Part shown: positions 1 to 6,086 of the stretch, piece after piece
Position numbering within the stretch: the first letter of the stretch is position 1
Layout of the letters: each line of letters opens with the position of its first letter
Source of the DNA: Candidatus Hodarchaeota archaeon
GTDB lineage: Archaea > Asgardarchaeota > Heimdallarchaeia > Hodarchaeales > Hodarchaeaceae
Direction: 5' to 3'
Assembly: GCA_030589605.1 (NCBI GenBank)
Contig: JAUUVJ010000168.1
Coordinates: 1 to 8,213, forward strand
DNA: 8,213 nucleotides
Position numbers and translations under genes: made by a program
The notes under the pieces: generated by a model
What the model was told of the DNA's origin: nothing
Database searches by the model: none
What the model saw: only the letters and a program-made list of their open reading frames with translations

Positions 1-77
1 CACCTGGGTTTGTCCTGATTACCGCAATTATTGCTGTTGCTGCTGCTAGCATTTTATTAAAGAAACATAAGAAATAG
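1..77 (+). CDS. C-terminal end of a surface protein with PGF-type membrane anchor (5' partial)
   Basis: Only the last 24 codons are inside the window, read from base 3 to the TAG at 75-77. They encode Pro-Gly-Phe, then about 17 hydrophobic residues rich in Ile, Ala, Val and Leu, then a basic tail KKHKK. This three-part layout (PGF, one membrane helix, lysine-rich cytoplasmic end) is that of archaeal PGF-CTERM and related sorting tails found on secreted S-layer or adhesin-like proteins. In haloarchaea and methanogens such tails are processed by archaeosortase A. Whether this organism has such an enzyme cannot be seen here. The body of the protein is upstream, so its function is unknown. A plain C-terminal membrane anchor is the alternative reading. 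An 11-T tract 16 nt after the stop is a likely terminator. Confidence 0.7.
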   Translation, partial: PGFVLITAIIAVAAASILLKKHKK

Positions 78-93
78 ATTTCTTTTTCTCTAC

Positions 94-104
94 TTTTTTT
101 TTTT
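94..104 (+). terminator. Oligo-T terminator after the surface-protein gene
   Basis: Eleven consecutive T residues lie 16 nt after the TAG, inside a longer pyrimidine-rich stretch (79-104). Archaeal RNA polymerase commonly stops at U-rich tracts without a hairpin, and no stem-loop is obvious here. Confidence 0.55.
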
Positions 105-225
105 CTAAAAATATCTAAATCATATTTAATGGTGTGAATAGACACTCTTTAACTAATATGAATTATGAAATACAATTATTTCTATAAATTTTCATTGTTT
201 TTTTTACTAAGGATTCTAATGCTTA

Positions 226-435
226 TTAAAGTGCTTTTTTAACGTTTAATATTCGAACTGTTTCAAAAGTTGTATGTGTATAACGACGAGGTACATCCAC
301 TGTAGTTTCAATTTCTGGAGAGACATTGAAGAATTCTAAGACAATTTATTTGATATTCACTGCTTCATTAATCATATTTATGACTATAATAGTGTTTTGT
401 TCTAGTTTGATGAATTATTTTATTTTCAGTATCAT
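226..435 (-). pseudogene. Possible decayed gene, unidentified
   Basis: Read on the minus strand from the ATG at 435-433 down to the TAA at 228-226, one frame gives about 67 sense codons broken by two in-frame TAA codons (417-415 and 348-346). The last 39 codons are uninterrupted and protein-like in composition, with stretches such as LEFFNVSPEIETTVDVP and FETVRILNVKKAL. Neither TTG, GTG nor ATG begins this open part. No family is recognised. It could be the stump of a lost gene, or chance openness in AT-rich spacer DNA. The rest of the 78-507 gap holds only the terminator and a promoter-like A/T tract. Confidence 0.25.
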
Positions 436-437
436 GT

Positions 438-455
438 TTAAAAAAAAATTAAAAG
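438..455 (+). promoter_or_regulatory. TATA-like A/T tract before the membrane-protein gene
   Basis: An 18-nt run made only of A and T (TTTA then a long A run, TTAAAA) lies 52-70 nt before the ATG at 508. It is the best TATA-box candidate in this gap and would give a leader of about 35-45 nt. The whole gap is AT-rich, so specificity is low. Confidence 0.3.
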
Positions 456-507
456 CTGAATCCAAATTCGCAGTAGCTTGACAATTCTACTTGGAGCTGG
501 ATATAGT

Positions 508-930
508 ATGGCAGAAACTCTCTATCGAAATCTGTGGAAATCAAAAGAAATACGAACCCTAATTCTAGGATTATTATTGTTTTCGATGATGTTTCTACTT
601 GAGTTAATCTTTCTTTTCTTCCCTGATGAATTGCAACAGTCATTTTTAGCCTTTATTTTTTCAGAAATTCCATTACTTGGGAATACATTAACTCCAATAG
701 TAACTATATTACATTTAATAGCTTGGGGTCTGATATTTTTCTCTAGCCTTATGGTGTATTCAATAATTAGGGAGTATTCAGGTGGAAGAACGGGATTACT
801 AGAAATATTAGGTATTATAGTAATTCTAACAGTTCTTTGCGGATTACTTTACGATGTATGGTTTGCCTTATTCTTTATAGGTGTCTCAACCGCAATTGTC
901 GGATATATGTTTCTCGCATTAGCAGAATAG
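508..930 (+). CDS. Small four-helix integral membrane protein, function unknown
   Basis: A 140-residue protein that is mostly hydrophobic. Likely membrane segments are at about residues 17-38 (ending LIFLFFPD), 61-85, 98-115 and 117-138. The N-terminus is basic (KSKEIR) and a short polar loop (IREYSGGRTG) separates helices 2 and 3. No catalytic or binding motif is visible and I do not recognise a family. The frame stays open to a TTG at 478, but the ATG at 508 is the better start: it has GGAG at 492-495 upstream, and the extra ten residues would only add a weakly hydrophobic prefix. It stands alone, with about 430 nt before it and 330 nt after it, so context gives no clue to its role. Cys and Gly in the third helix are the only notable intramembrane residues. 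Confidence 0.7.
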   Translation: MAETLYRNLWKSKEIRTLILGLLLFSMMFLLELIFLFFPDELQQSFLAFIFSEIPLLGNTLTPIVTILHLIAWGLIFFSSLMVYSIIREYSGGRTGLLEILGIIVILTVLCGLLYDVWFALFFIGVSTAIVGYMFLALAE

Positions 931-1257
931 AAGTTTTAAGCTCTGGAACAAACATTAGCAATCCTTTGTTGTTCAAAATACAATTTCATTCTTTGGTACT
1001 CAATGTTTCAGCTCAGGCCCCTAGAAAGGTTTTTCCATTGGGTATCCTTAAAATTATGCTGAATGTTCCTGTATATTTTTTATTTTGAATGAATCTTTTA
1101 GTTTTAATGGACTTTGGATGATGTTGGATTATTAATCCCCTTGTTTGGACAAATAATTTTCTAATTTCTTATATAAGAGACTAGAAAACTATTCTTCACT
1201 GATGGAAGATTTTCCTCATCCCAAGTAATTCTGTCCTTAAATTTATTTGAAGGTTCA
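931..1257 (+). other. Gene-poor spacer with one TATA-like box
   Basis: About 327 nt with no convincing gene. The open frame crossing 837-1088 overlaps the preceding gene and has an implausible composition. The one clear signal is the near-palindrome CTTATATAAG at 1168-1177, a good archaeal TATA-box candidate for the gene starting at 1258 or 1264. It would leave a leader of about 55-60 nt. A short AAGGT SD-like site sits at 1250-1254. Confidence 0.4.
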
Positions 1258-1777
1258 ATGAAAATGAATGATCCCTATAGAAGCCTCCCTGTTATTGAAG
1301 CGCAAGTCCTTGTTGATTACATGAAAGAAATCACTGATGCGGTTGAAAAACTCTCTGGTAAGATGGAGACTTTAGGTCATAGAGTTGCAACATTGGAAAC
1401 CAATCTCAATCAACCTCAAAAACTACTTCCTACTAATTCTCGTTCTTTTAAGATGCCCACTTATCCGAAGCCTGTCTCATCTGAAAAAGCGTCAATCATC
1501 AAAAAAAGATACCCCTGCTGTCCAACAGGAGCTACAATCTGTCATGAGTCATGGCGTTGTGCTCAAACCTGTCGCAGAGGCGAAACGTGAAGAGATCCAT
1601 AATCTTCATGCAGCTGTTCATAGTGAATTCAGGAGAATCGATGTTAATTCTATTAGCCCAATGAATAACGGTAATAATGATGACAATACCAATAAATCCC
1701 TAATTAAACTGAAAAAGTATCTAGAAGAGAATTTAGAAGACGCTTTGGGAGAAATCCGCTGTAAATTTATCGAATAA
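1258..1777 (+). pseudogene. Frameshifted hypothetical coiled-coil protein
   Basis: Two overlapping frames together look like one protein of about 172 residues. Frame 1 from the ATG at 1258 gives a helical N-terminus with heptad-like spacing (residues about 12-52, containing VEKLSGKMETLGHRVATLE), then a Pro/Ser-rich linker. At the seven-A run 1501-1507, after Lys82-Lys83, frame 1 turns into Cys/Arg-rich nonsense and stops at 1590. The frame one base ahead continues sensibly as DTPAVQQELQSVMSHG through an Asn-rich segment (PMNNGNNDDNTNK) to a charged helix LIKLKKYLEENLEDALGE and the TAA at 1777. Removing one A restores a single ORF. The cause could be a homopolymer sequencing or assembly error, a true inactivating indel, or less likely +1 recoding. 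SD-like AAGGT (1250-1254) is 3 nt from the ATG at 1258 and 9 nt from the ATG at 1264, so 1264 may be the real start. The family is not recognised. Long coiled coils suggest a scaffold or binding role, which is inference. Confidence 0.6.
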
Positions 1778-1816
1778 CTATTATCAGATTTCAGATTTTT
1801 CAGGTTCTTTTCTCAA

Positions 1817-1825
1817 TTTTTTTTT
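1817..1825 (+). terminator. Oligo-T terminator after the frameshifted gene
   Basis: Nine T residues lie 40 nt after the TAA, following another T-rich patch at 1796-1812. This fits an archaeal U-tract terminator. Confidence 0.5.
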
Positions 1826-2330
1826 GTAACAGAATTAGGTAAGAAGTCGAATTAGAAAATTAGAAAGTTTCATTGCATTTCCTTTTGGTTCCTTTGTGAT
1901 TTATTAGTACTATTATTTTTAACTAGTTTTATGCGATGGAAAGCGCTCATGAAAGCTTCAGGACTATCCAATCTTATTCTTCTAGATTTCAAAATTTTTT
2001 AATCACCCAAAATTGATCGAATAATTTGTCGATTAATACAAATAAATACAAAGATAATATCTAGTGAACATGTTTTAGTATTTTTATTTCCCTCGTAGAC
2101 ACCGACTTAAAACAATAAATCAAATCATATTCCTTTTAGGTAAAGATATGAAACAAAATTCTGTGATTACTCTTTCAATATTCATGAGATCACATATCCT
2201 AATATACTAGTGATATCAATATATTTAAATGCGTTTTATGACTCAGATAAGGTGATTTAAACCTGATAATAGAATATCTTCAAGGAGAATTTCATATTAA
2301 TTAGTTATCAATATGAAAAGAGGTAAGCTT
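1826..2330 (+). other. Long spacer with promoter-like box before the helical-protein gene
   Basis: About 500 nt without a supportable gene. Short open stretches exist, for example a 22-codon one from the ATG at 1931, but have no start signal or family resemblance. A TATA-like ATATATTTAAAT lies at 2219-2230, about 100 nt before the start at 2331, leaving a leader of roughly 75 nt. An SD-like AAGGAGA at 2282-2288 has no usable start codon downstream. Confidence 0.35.
2320..2324 (+). promoter_or_regulatory. SD site that fixes the start at 2331
   Basis: GAGGT followed by 6 nt and then ATG at 2331. The earlier in-frame ATG at 2313 has no SD, and its own codons (Arg-Gly) form this site, so 2331 is the likelier start. 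Confidence 0.6.
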
Positions 2331-2774
2331 ATGGCTAGATTCATGAGAACTGACAGTTATAATAATGCAATGGATAAATTTTCTGAAGCAAAGGATGAAT
2401 TTAAGAAAGCTGAAGAATTTAGAGAACAAGAAGACCTATACATGGCTCTCACACGATATCAGCGGGCAGCTGTGATTGCGCTACAGGCTTATTTGTATTA
2501 TAAGATTGAATCGTCTGTAATTCTAGTCTATGAATCTATAACTGAACTTATTGAAACAGCAGTAAATGTTGAAGCTGATTTTGATTCCATATCAAAGACT
2601 AAAAAACTTGATAGACTATCCCGCATCGTTATCCCCCATCTTTCCCTAAATGATGTTTATATTGATGAACAACCAACACCAGGAATTGATGATCCTCTAG
2701 AAGTCCAAGAAGGAAAGGAATTTTCTACAATAGTACTTGATTTTATCCAAAGTAAATTTGACTCGATAGAATAA
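2331..2774 (+). CDS. Helical hypothetical protein, weakly HEPN-like
   Basis: A 147-residue, soluble, mainly alpha-helical protein. The N-terminal half has charged helices (about 10-35, rich in Lys/Glu), then an amphipathic segment ALTRYQRAAVIALQAYL at about 39-55. This segment resembles the helix of HEPN-domain proteins carrying the AxxxA/L-type core. A further helix runs from 60 to 80. Residues 98-103 read R-IVIP-H, which formally fits the R-x4-H spacing of HEPN ribonucleases. However, the residue after Arg is Ile rather than the usual polar one, so the match may be accidental. The last 40 residues are acidic with a Pro-containing linker. A tetratricopeptide-like or MIT-like helical bundle is an alternative. 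No nucleotidyltransferase partner is adjacent, so a HEPN/MNT pairing is not supported. It is a single gene after a long spacer, tail-to-tail with the small gene at 2821-3030. Confidence 0.7.
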   Translation: MARFMRTDSYNNAMDKFSEAKDEFKKAEEFREQEDLYMALTRYQRAAVIALQAYLYYKIESSVILVYESITELIETAVNVEADFDSISKTKKLDRLSRIVIPHLSLNDVYIDEQPTPGIDDPLEVQEGKEFSTIVLDFIQSKFDSIE

Positions 2775-2820
2775 GCTTTACTACATAATCGAAATTACAT
2801 TCACTGGATCCTTTCTTCTC

Positions 2821-3030
2821 CTAGACAGTAAACATATAATCTTTGTAATAACGACATGTTTCTGCAATAGCTTTTTGCATGAAATCGTCGTCAGTAATCG
2901 GAATTAAAACTTTGAATTTACCACAAATATGATATAATCCTTTTTTAACCTCATTTGCTCCTGAAATTGAAACTTCTTCTCGACCAAGCCAAAATTTACA
3001 ACTTCGACATTCCTTGTCTAGTGTCATCAT
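2821..3030 (-). CDS. Four-cysteine mini-protein, probably metal-binding
   Basis: A 69-residue protein with Cys8-x2-Cys11, Cys36 and Cys59, in the contexts ECRSCKFWLG, YHICGKF and ETCRYYKDY. Four well-spaced cysteines with conserved-looking aromatic neighbours suggest a small zinc-binding fold, or possibly an Fe-S cluster. Both are inference from cysteine spacing alone. GAGGT (3040-3036 on the minus strand) precedes two tandem ATGs, 5 nt from the first (3030) and 8 nt from the second (3027). Either can be the start and the difference is one Met. It converges on the gene ending at 2774, with 46 nt between stops, and diverges from the small-gene pair at 3349. No family is recognised. Confidence 0.72.
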   Translation of the reverse strand: MMTLDKECRSCKFWLGREEVSISGANEVKKGLYHICGKFKVLIPITDDDFMQKAIAETCRYYKDYMFTV

Positions 3031-3348
3031 TCAATACCTCTAAGCATACCTATTTTTGAAATACTTGATTTTTTACGCTTAAAAACATAACTGCTAGATC
3101 TTATCAAGCTAAAGTTATCTTTTCGGGGAGTGTCATTAGTAATCATTGCGATTACGGCCAAAAAGGTTGAACTCAATAAAATTCATACTTTTCTTCAAAT
3201 TATTAATTTAGAATAAATGAATTAAGATAGCACCACAAACGAAGTACAATCAGTACTAAAAGTTGATTCTTGATAATAAACTAAAGTCTAGTAAATGCGC
3301 TTAGAGTTTTTTTAAAAAAGCCAGATCAAAAAAAGGAGAGTGAATAAA
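3031..3348. other. Divergent spacer with a weak ORF remnant and promoter-like box
   Basis: This 318-nt stretch separates the minus-strand mini-protein from the plus-strand small genes and must hold promoters in both directions. At 3309-3319 a T-run followed by six A (TTTTTAAAAAA) lies 30-40 nt before the ATG at 3349 and is a TATA candidate. One plus-strand frame, 3091-3216, is open for 41 codons, with a protein-like middle (SFRGVSLVIIAITAKK). It has no ATG, its GTG at 3130 lacks a properly spaced SD, and nothing identifies it. I treat it as a possible gene fragment only. Confidence 0.35.
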
Positions 3349-3441
3349 ATGATTAAGAGATATTACGAAAAACTAAGAAGAAGAAATATATTTTTTCTTA
3401 AATTGAATCAAATATTGATAGACAATTATTACTTAAGATAA
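3349..3441 (+). CDS. 30-residue basic peptide ORF
   Basis: A strong SD (AAGGAGAG, 3333-3340) ends 8 nt before the ATG at 3349. The 30-codon ORF ends at TAA 3439-3441 and encodes a basic peptide beginning MIKRYYEKLRRRN, followed by a hydrophobic stretch IFFLKLNQILI. It is 24 nt upstream of the zinc-finger-like gene at 3466 on the same strand, so it could be the first cistron of a two-gene unit, a leader peptide or a chance ORF. Support comes from the SD and position only; no homologue is recognised. Confidence 0.4.
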   Translation: MIKRYYEKLRRRNIFFLKLNQILIDNYYLR

Positions 3442-3465
3442 GAAAAAAGAAATAGGTGAATGATA

Positions 3466-3630
3466 ATGGCTAATATAAGTAATTCCTTTCAGAAATGCTT
3501 TAGTTGTGATTTAACGGAGAAAGAAAACCCCCTAGTATCAATTCAGTACAGTGGTGAACATAAATGGGTCTGTTTAGAGTGTCTACCACAATTAATACAT
3601 GGGAGCAAGAACTTAGATGATTACATCTAA
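3466..3630 (+). CDS. Small CxxC...CxxC zinc-finger-like protein
   Basis: A 54-residue protein from the ATG at 3466 to TAA 3628-3630. The SD AGGTGA (3454-3459) is spaced 6 nt from the start. Cys11-x2-Cys14 and Cys36-x2-Cys39 form a four-cysteine zinc-ribbon-like site in the contexts KCFSCDL and WVCLECLPQLIHG. The 21-residue spacing between the pairs is typical of treble-clef or ribbon-type fingers. From memory, small archaeal proteins ending in a similar CLPxLIHG sequence are widespread and uncharacterised. A role in nucleic-acid or protein binding is inference. It follows the 30-codon ORF by 24 nt. Confidence 0.8.
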   Translation: MANISNSFQKCFSCDLTEKENPLVSIQYSGEHKWVCLECLPQLIHGSKNLDDYI

Positions 3631-3684
3631 ATAATATTCTAATTAAGCTAATATAGTAATTTCTTATAACCTAAACTCAATTAA

Positions 3685-3930
3685 ACAATATCTTGTAAGA
3701 ATCAAGTTAAAAATGAAAAATATGGTTATAAGCATCTACATCTATCTTAATTCGGTGCAGATACAAATCATTTTGCTGTACATGGTAAAATTCCTACTCT
3801 TATTTGTGGTCATACAGGTGGAAATACATGTGAAACAAATGAATATGTCGAAACTACTTCACCTCCTAATATTGCTCGCACCTATATCAAGTCTGTATTA
3901 GATCTACTAGGAACAAGATCTACTTTATGA
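3685..3930 (+). pseudogene. C-terminal remnant of an M20-type metallopeptidase/deacylase
   Basis: The frame ending at TGA 3928-3930 reads FGADTNHFAVHGKIPT, then a Cys-Gly-His...Gly-Gly segment, then ETNEYVETTSPP and a closing helix ARTYIKSVLDLLG. This matches the usual end of the M20 family (ArgE, DapE and carboxypeptidase-like deacylases): a G-A/T-D-A/T...F motif, the xGIPT strand, a glycine-rich loop, the His/Thr-x-N-E-Y metal-site segment (Glu and Tyr conserved; the His that usually precedes it reads Glu-Thr here), then the terminal helix. About 60 of the roughly 350-400 residues expected remain. In-frame stops at 3748-3750, directly before this block, and at 3682 close the frame, and there is no start codon. 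About 20 codons before the stop (ending NEKYGYKHLHLS) may belong to the same gene. It is a dead stump lying 21 nt before the endonuclease V gene. The open frame at 3713-3901 in another phase is its shadow. Confidence 0.72.
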
Positions 3931-3951
3931 TAATATTACGAGATTCTACTA

Positions 3952-4596
3952 ATGGATTCAACTGAATTAGCAGCTTTAAGACAAATACAGCGAAAAATGA
4001 GTAATGAAGTTAGATTAACAAATGATTTCAAAGATCTGAATCTATTCTGTGGATGTGATGTATCATATCGGGATAATAGAGCTTTTATTGCATTTGTAAC
4101 TCTAGATCAGAATTTTTATGTTATTGAAGAACGTATTTTCACATCTAAGGTAACTTTTCCATATATTACTTCCTTTTTTGCTTTTCGTGAGGGACCTCTG
4201 ATTATTCAACACTTCCCCAAATTAGAACATAAACCCGATATCTTATTTATCGATGGTCATGGTATTGCGCATCCTGAAAAGATGGGTTTAGCTTCCTATG
4301 TAGGTGTTACACTTAATTTTCCCACTATAGGTATAGCCAAAAAAAATCTCTCAACTTCCTTAAGTGAATACCCTAAAAAGATAAAGGAAAAGGGTATTAT
4401 GTACAATGAAGAACAAAAGATAGTAGGTTATATAATTAAAACTTCAAAAGATTCTAAGCCTATTTACATTAGTCCAGGAAATTTAATTTCTATAGAATCC
4501 GCTGCTGCAATAGTACTTAGAATGGTACACGGGCATAAACTGCCAGAACCATCAAGACGTGCGCATCTATTGTCTCGACAGGCTTTAATAGTTTAA
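3952..4596 (+). CDS. nfi: Endonuclease V (deoxyinosine 3' endonuclease)
   Basis: This 214-residue protein matches endonuclease V over its full length. The family cleaves the second phosphodiester bond 3' of deoxyinosine, the product of adenine deamination, and some members act on inosine in RNA. Visible motifs are GCDVSY (Asp36), FREGPL (Glu80), FIDGHGIAHPE (Asp101, His103, His107), the FPTIGIAKK segment (about 123-131) and YISPGNLIS. Asp36, Glu80 and Asp101 correspond to the known Mg2+-binding carboxylates. The strand-separating wedge motif, usually PYIP, reads PYIT here (70-73), a notable change. The C-terminal LPEPSRRAHLLS has His where many members have Asp. The start at 3952 has no clear SD; an A/T-rich box at about 3922-3936 is close enough for a leaderless transcript. 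It acts alone in base repair, and neighbours give no operon. Confidence 0.95.
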   Translation: MDSTELAALRQIQRKMSNEVRLTNDFKDLNLFCGCDVSYRDNRAFIAFVTLDQNFYVIEERIFTSKVTFPYITSFFAFREGPLIIQHFPKLEHKPDILFIDGHGIAHPEKMGLASYVGVTLNFPTIGIAKKNLSTSLSEYPKKIKEKGIMYNEEQKIVGYIIKTSKDSKPIYISPGNLISIESAAAIVLRMVHGHKLPEPSRRAHLLSRQALIV

Positions 4597-4603
4597 GAAT
4601 CTA

Positions 4604-4610
4604 TTTTTTT
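4604..4610 (+). terminator. Oligo-T terminator after endonuclease V
   Basis: Seven T residues begin 8 nt after the TAA and precede a new promoter-like region, consistent with the two flanking genes being transcribed separately. Confidence 0.45.
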
Positions 4611-4635
4611 ACTTATGATTTTAATTCAGAGGATG

Positions 4636-4650
4636 ATAAATAAATTTAAA
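4636..4650 (+). promoter_or_regulatory. Probable TATA box for the MBL-rhodanese gene
   Basis: A/T-only tract (ATAAATAAATTTAAA-like) about 48-60 nt before the ATG at 4698. Transcription would begin near 4670-4675 and give a leader of about 25 nt that contains the SD GGAG at 4685-4688. Confidence 0.45.
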
Positions 4651-4697
4651 TCTATGGCCAATTTCTATCGAAACCAACACTATTGGAGATTAGTATT

Positions 4698-5780
4698 ATG
4701 CAATACTTATTTGAGCAGTTAAATCCTGGAGCATGTAAAACCTATTTAATAAAACCTGAAAACTCAAAAGACGTTGTAATTATTGATCCTGTCATAGAAC
4801 ATTTGAAAGATTACTTAAATCTGTTGAAAGACAATAATTACAATTTAAAAGTGGTTATAGACACTCATACTCATGCAGATCATATTTCTGGAGCTGCTGC
4901 GCTCAAAGATATAACTGGTTGCGAATATATGATGCATAAAGAAGCTCCTTCTAAATGTGTCACTCGAAGAGTAAAAGAGGGAGATAAATTTGACATTGGT
5001 ACAATTTCTGTTCAAGTAATGGAATCTCATGGCCATACACAGGATTCTATTAGTCTTATCTTGCCTGATCGCATCCTCACAGGAGATGCCCTTTTTTTGG
5101 ACGATGGCGGTGCAGGAAGAGATGATTTACCTGGAGGAGATCCAGCAACTCATTGGGAGACACTTCAAAAATTCGTTACTGTAATAGATGAAAAAATGAT
5201 TGTTTCCCCAGCACATGATTACAGAAATCGAGAACCATCAAGTCTTGCAACCCAGAAAAAATCAAATCCACACCTAAAGACAAGAACTAAAGAAGAATTT
5301 ATCCAATATCTAGAAGATTTAAAATTAGGCCCTGCAGATTGGATGAAAGATGTATTAAAAGCTAATTACGCTTGTGCACGAGATCCAAATGCTGCGTGGA
5401 TACCAGTTGATTCACCAGCATGCGAAGTAAAGGGAACATTAGACATTGGTGTGAATGAGCAACAACCAGACATCATTTCAGTTCATGAACTTCAACTTAG
5501 ATTGGAGGATGAAGAAGGTAGAAAACCATTATTAGTAGATGTACGGGAAGCACATGAATTAAAAGGTCCTTTAGGCCATATATTAGGGATAAAACACATA
5601 CCAATAACTAAAATAACATCAAAAATAACGGAATTAAATAAAGAAGATGAATTGATTTTCGGTTGTCGAAGTGGAGCTAGAGCCTATACAGCTGCACAAA
5701 TAATGAAACAAACTGGGTTTCAAAACGTATTCGTTCTAGATGGTGGAATGATTGCTTGGAAAAAAGCCATAAACACATAA
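4698..5780 (+). CDS. ETHE1-like persulfide dioxygenase-rhodanese fusion
   Basis: A 360-residue, two-domain cytoplasmic protein. Residues 1-240 are a metallo-beta-lactamase fold of the ETHE1/persulfide dioxygenase group: THTHADH (His57, His59, Asp61, His62), HGHT (His113), TGDAL (Asp130) and PAHDY (His173), plus the group-typical NPHLKTRTKEEF. ETHE1 enzymes bind one iron through His, His and Asp, here probably His57, His113 and Asp130, and oxidise glutathione persulfide or a similar low-molecular-weight persulfide to sulfite. Residues about 258-358 are a rhodanese domain with LLVDVREAHE, the active-site loop CRSGAR (Cys323) and a closing DGGMIAW. The catalytic Cys is present, so the domain could move sulfane sulfur to or from the dioxygenase. 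The frame is open to a TTG at 4683, but GGAG (4685-4688) lies 9 nt before the ATG at 4698, which is therefore the start. Generic MBL hydrolase with rhodanese is the fallback name. It is single-gene and converges on the next gene. Confidence 0.92.
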   Translation: MQYLFEQLNPGACKTYLIKPENSKDVVIIDPVIEHLKDYLNLLKDNNYNLKVVIDTHTHADHISGAAALKDITGCEYMMHKEAPSKCVTRRVKEGDKFDIGTISVQVMESHGHTQDSISLILPDRILTGDALFLDDGGAGRDDLPGGDPATHWETLQKFVTVIDEKMIVSPAHDYRNREPSSLATQKKSNPHLKTRTKEEFIQYLEDLKLGPADWMKDVLKANYACARDPNAAWIPVDSPACEVKGTLDIGVNEQQPDIISVHELQLRLEDEEGRKPLLVDVREAHELKGPLGHILGIKHIPITKITSKITELNKEDELIFGCRSGARAYTAAQIMKQTGFQNVFVLDGGMIAWKKAINT

Positions 5781-5813
5781 AAAAACAATAAACCTATCAA
5801 AAAGGAATCATCT

Positions 5814-6086
5814 TTATCCTTTCGATGGATGACAAATCGCCCACATATGTTCATTTATTTTAGGTATCATTCCAAGATACATCAACAATGACTGTTCCCC
5901 CAAACTGAAATTATGAGAACTCAACCATTTTTTCATTACACTTGAATTTGTACCTATATAGATACTTGAAGCTGCATTTTCTAGACGCCGTAAAATAATT
6001 CTAGGAAGTACTTCTTGAAACACTGGAGATTCTAAACCCATAAGTGGCCCTATAAATCCAAAATAATTATCAATCAGTCTCCACAT
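5814..6086 (-). CDS. Hypothetical protein, start uncertain
   Basis: A 90-residue product from the ATG at 6086 to TAA at 5816-5814, with protein-like composition: MWRLIDNYFGFIGPLMG at the N-terminus, then VLPRIILRRLENAASSIYIG, a polar middle and an end MWAICHPSKG. No family is recognised. The frame is open for 11 more codons upstream (INRRRIHSAFG) to a TGA at 6122-6120, with no ATG, GTG or TTG among them. The protein may therefore have lost its N-terminus, or it may start at the weak ATG 6086, which has no SD. It is tail-to-tail with the MBL-rhodanese gene (33 nt between stops); the A-run at 5779-5785 would be its U-tract terminator. Two readings remain: a small lineage-specific gene, or the 3' remnant of a larger one. 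Confidence 0.45.
   Translation of the reverse strand: MWRLIDNYFGFIGPLMGLESPVFQEVLPRIILRRLENAASSIYIGTNSSVMKKWLSSHNFSLGEQSLLMYLGMIPKINEHMWAICHPSKG

Noticed and set aside
449..643. Minus-strand open frame opposite the start of the membrane-protein gene
   Set aside because: It is antisense to the better-supported 508-930 gene, has no SD and no family-like features.
837..1088. Plus-strand open frame running out of the membrane-protein gene
   Set aside because: Overlaps 508-930 by about 90 nt in another phase, has no SD, and the composition after 930 is not protein-like.
3091..3216. 41-codon open frame with faint resemblance to the start of ribosomal protein uL30
   Set aside because: The similarity is a few residues only, there is no usable start, and no ribosomal genes are nearby.
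3713..3901. 62-codon hydrophobic open frame
   Set aside because: It is the +1 phase of the M20 peptidase remnant; the Ile/Leu richness comes from AT bias.
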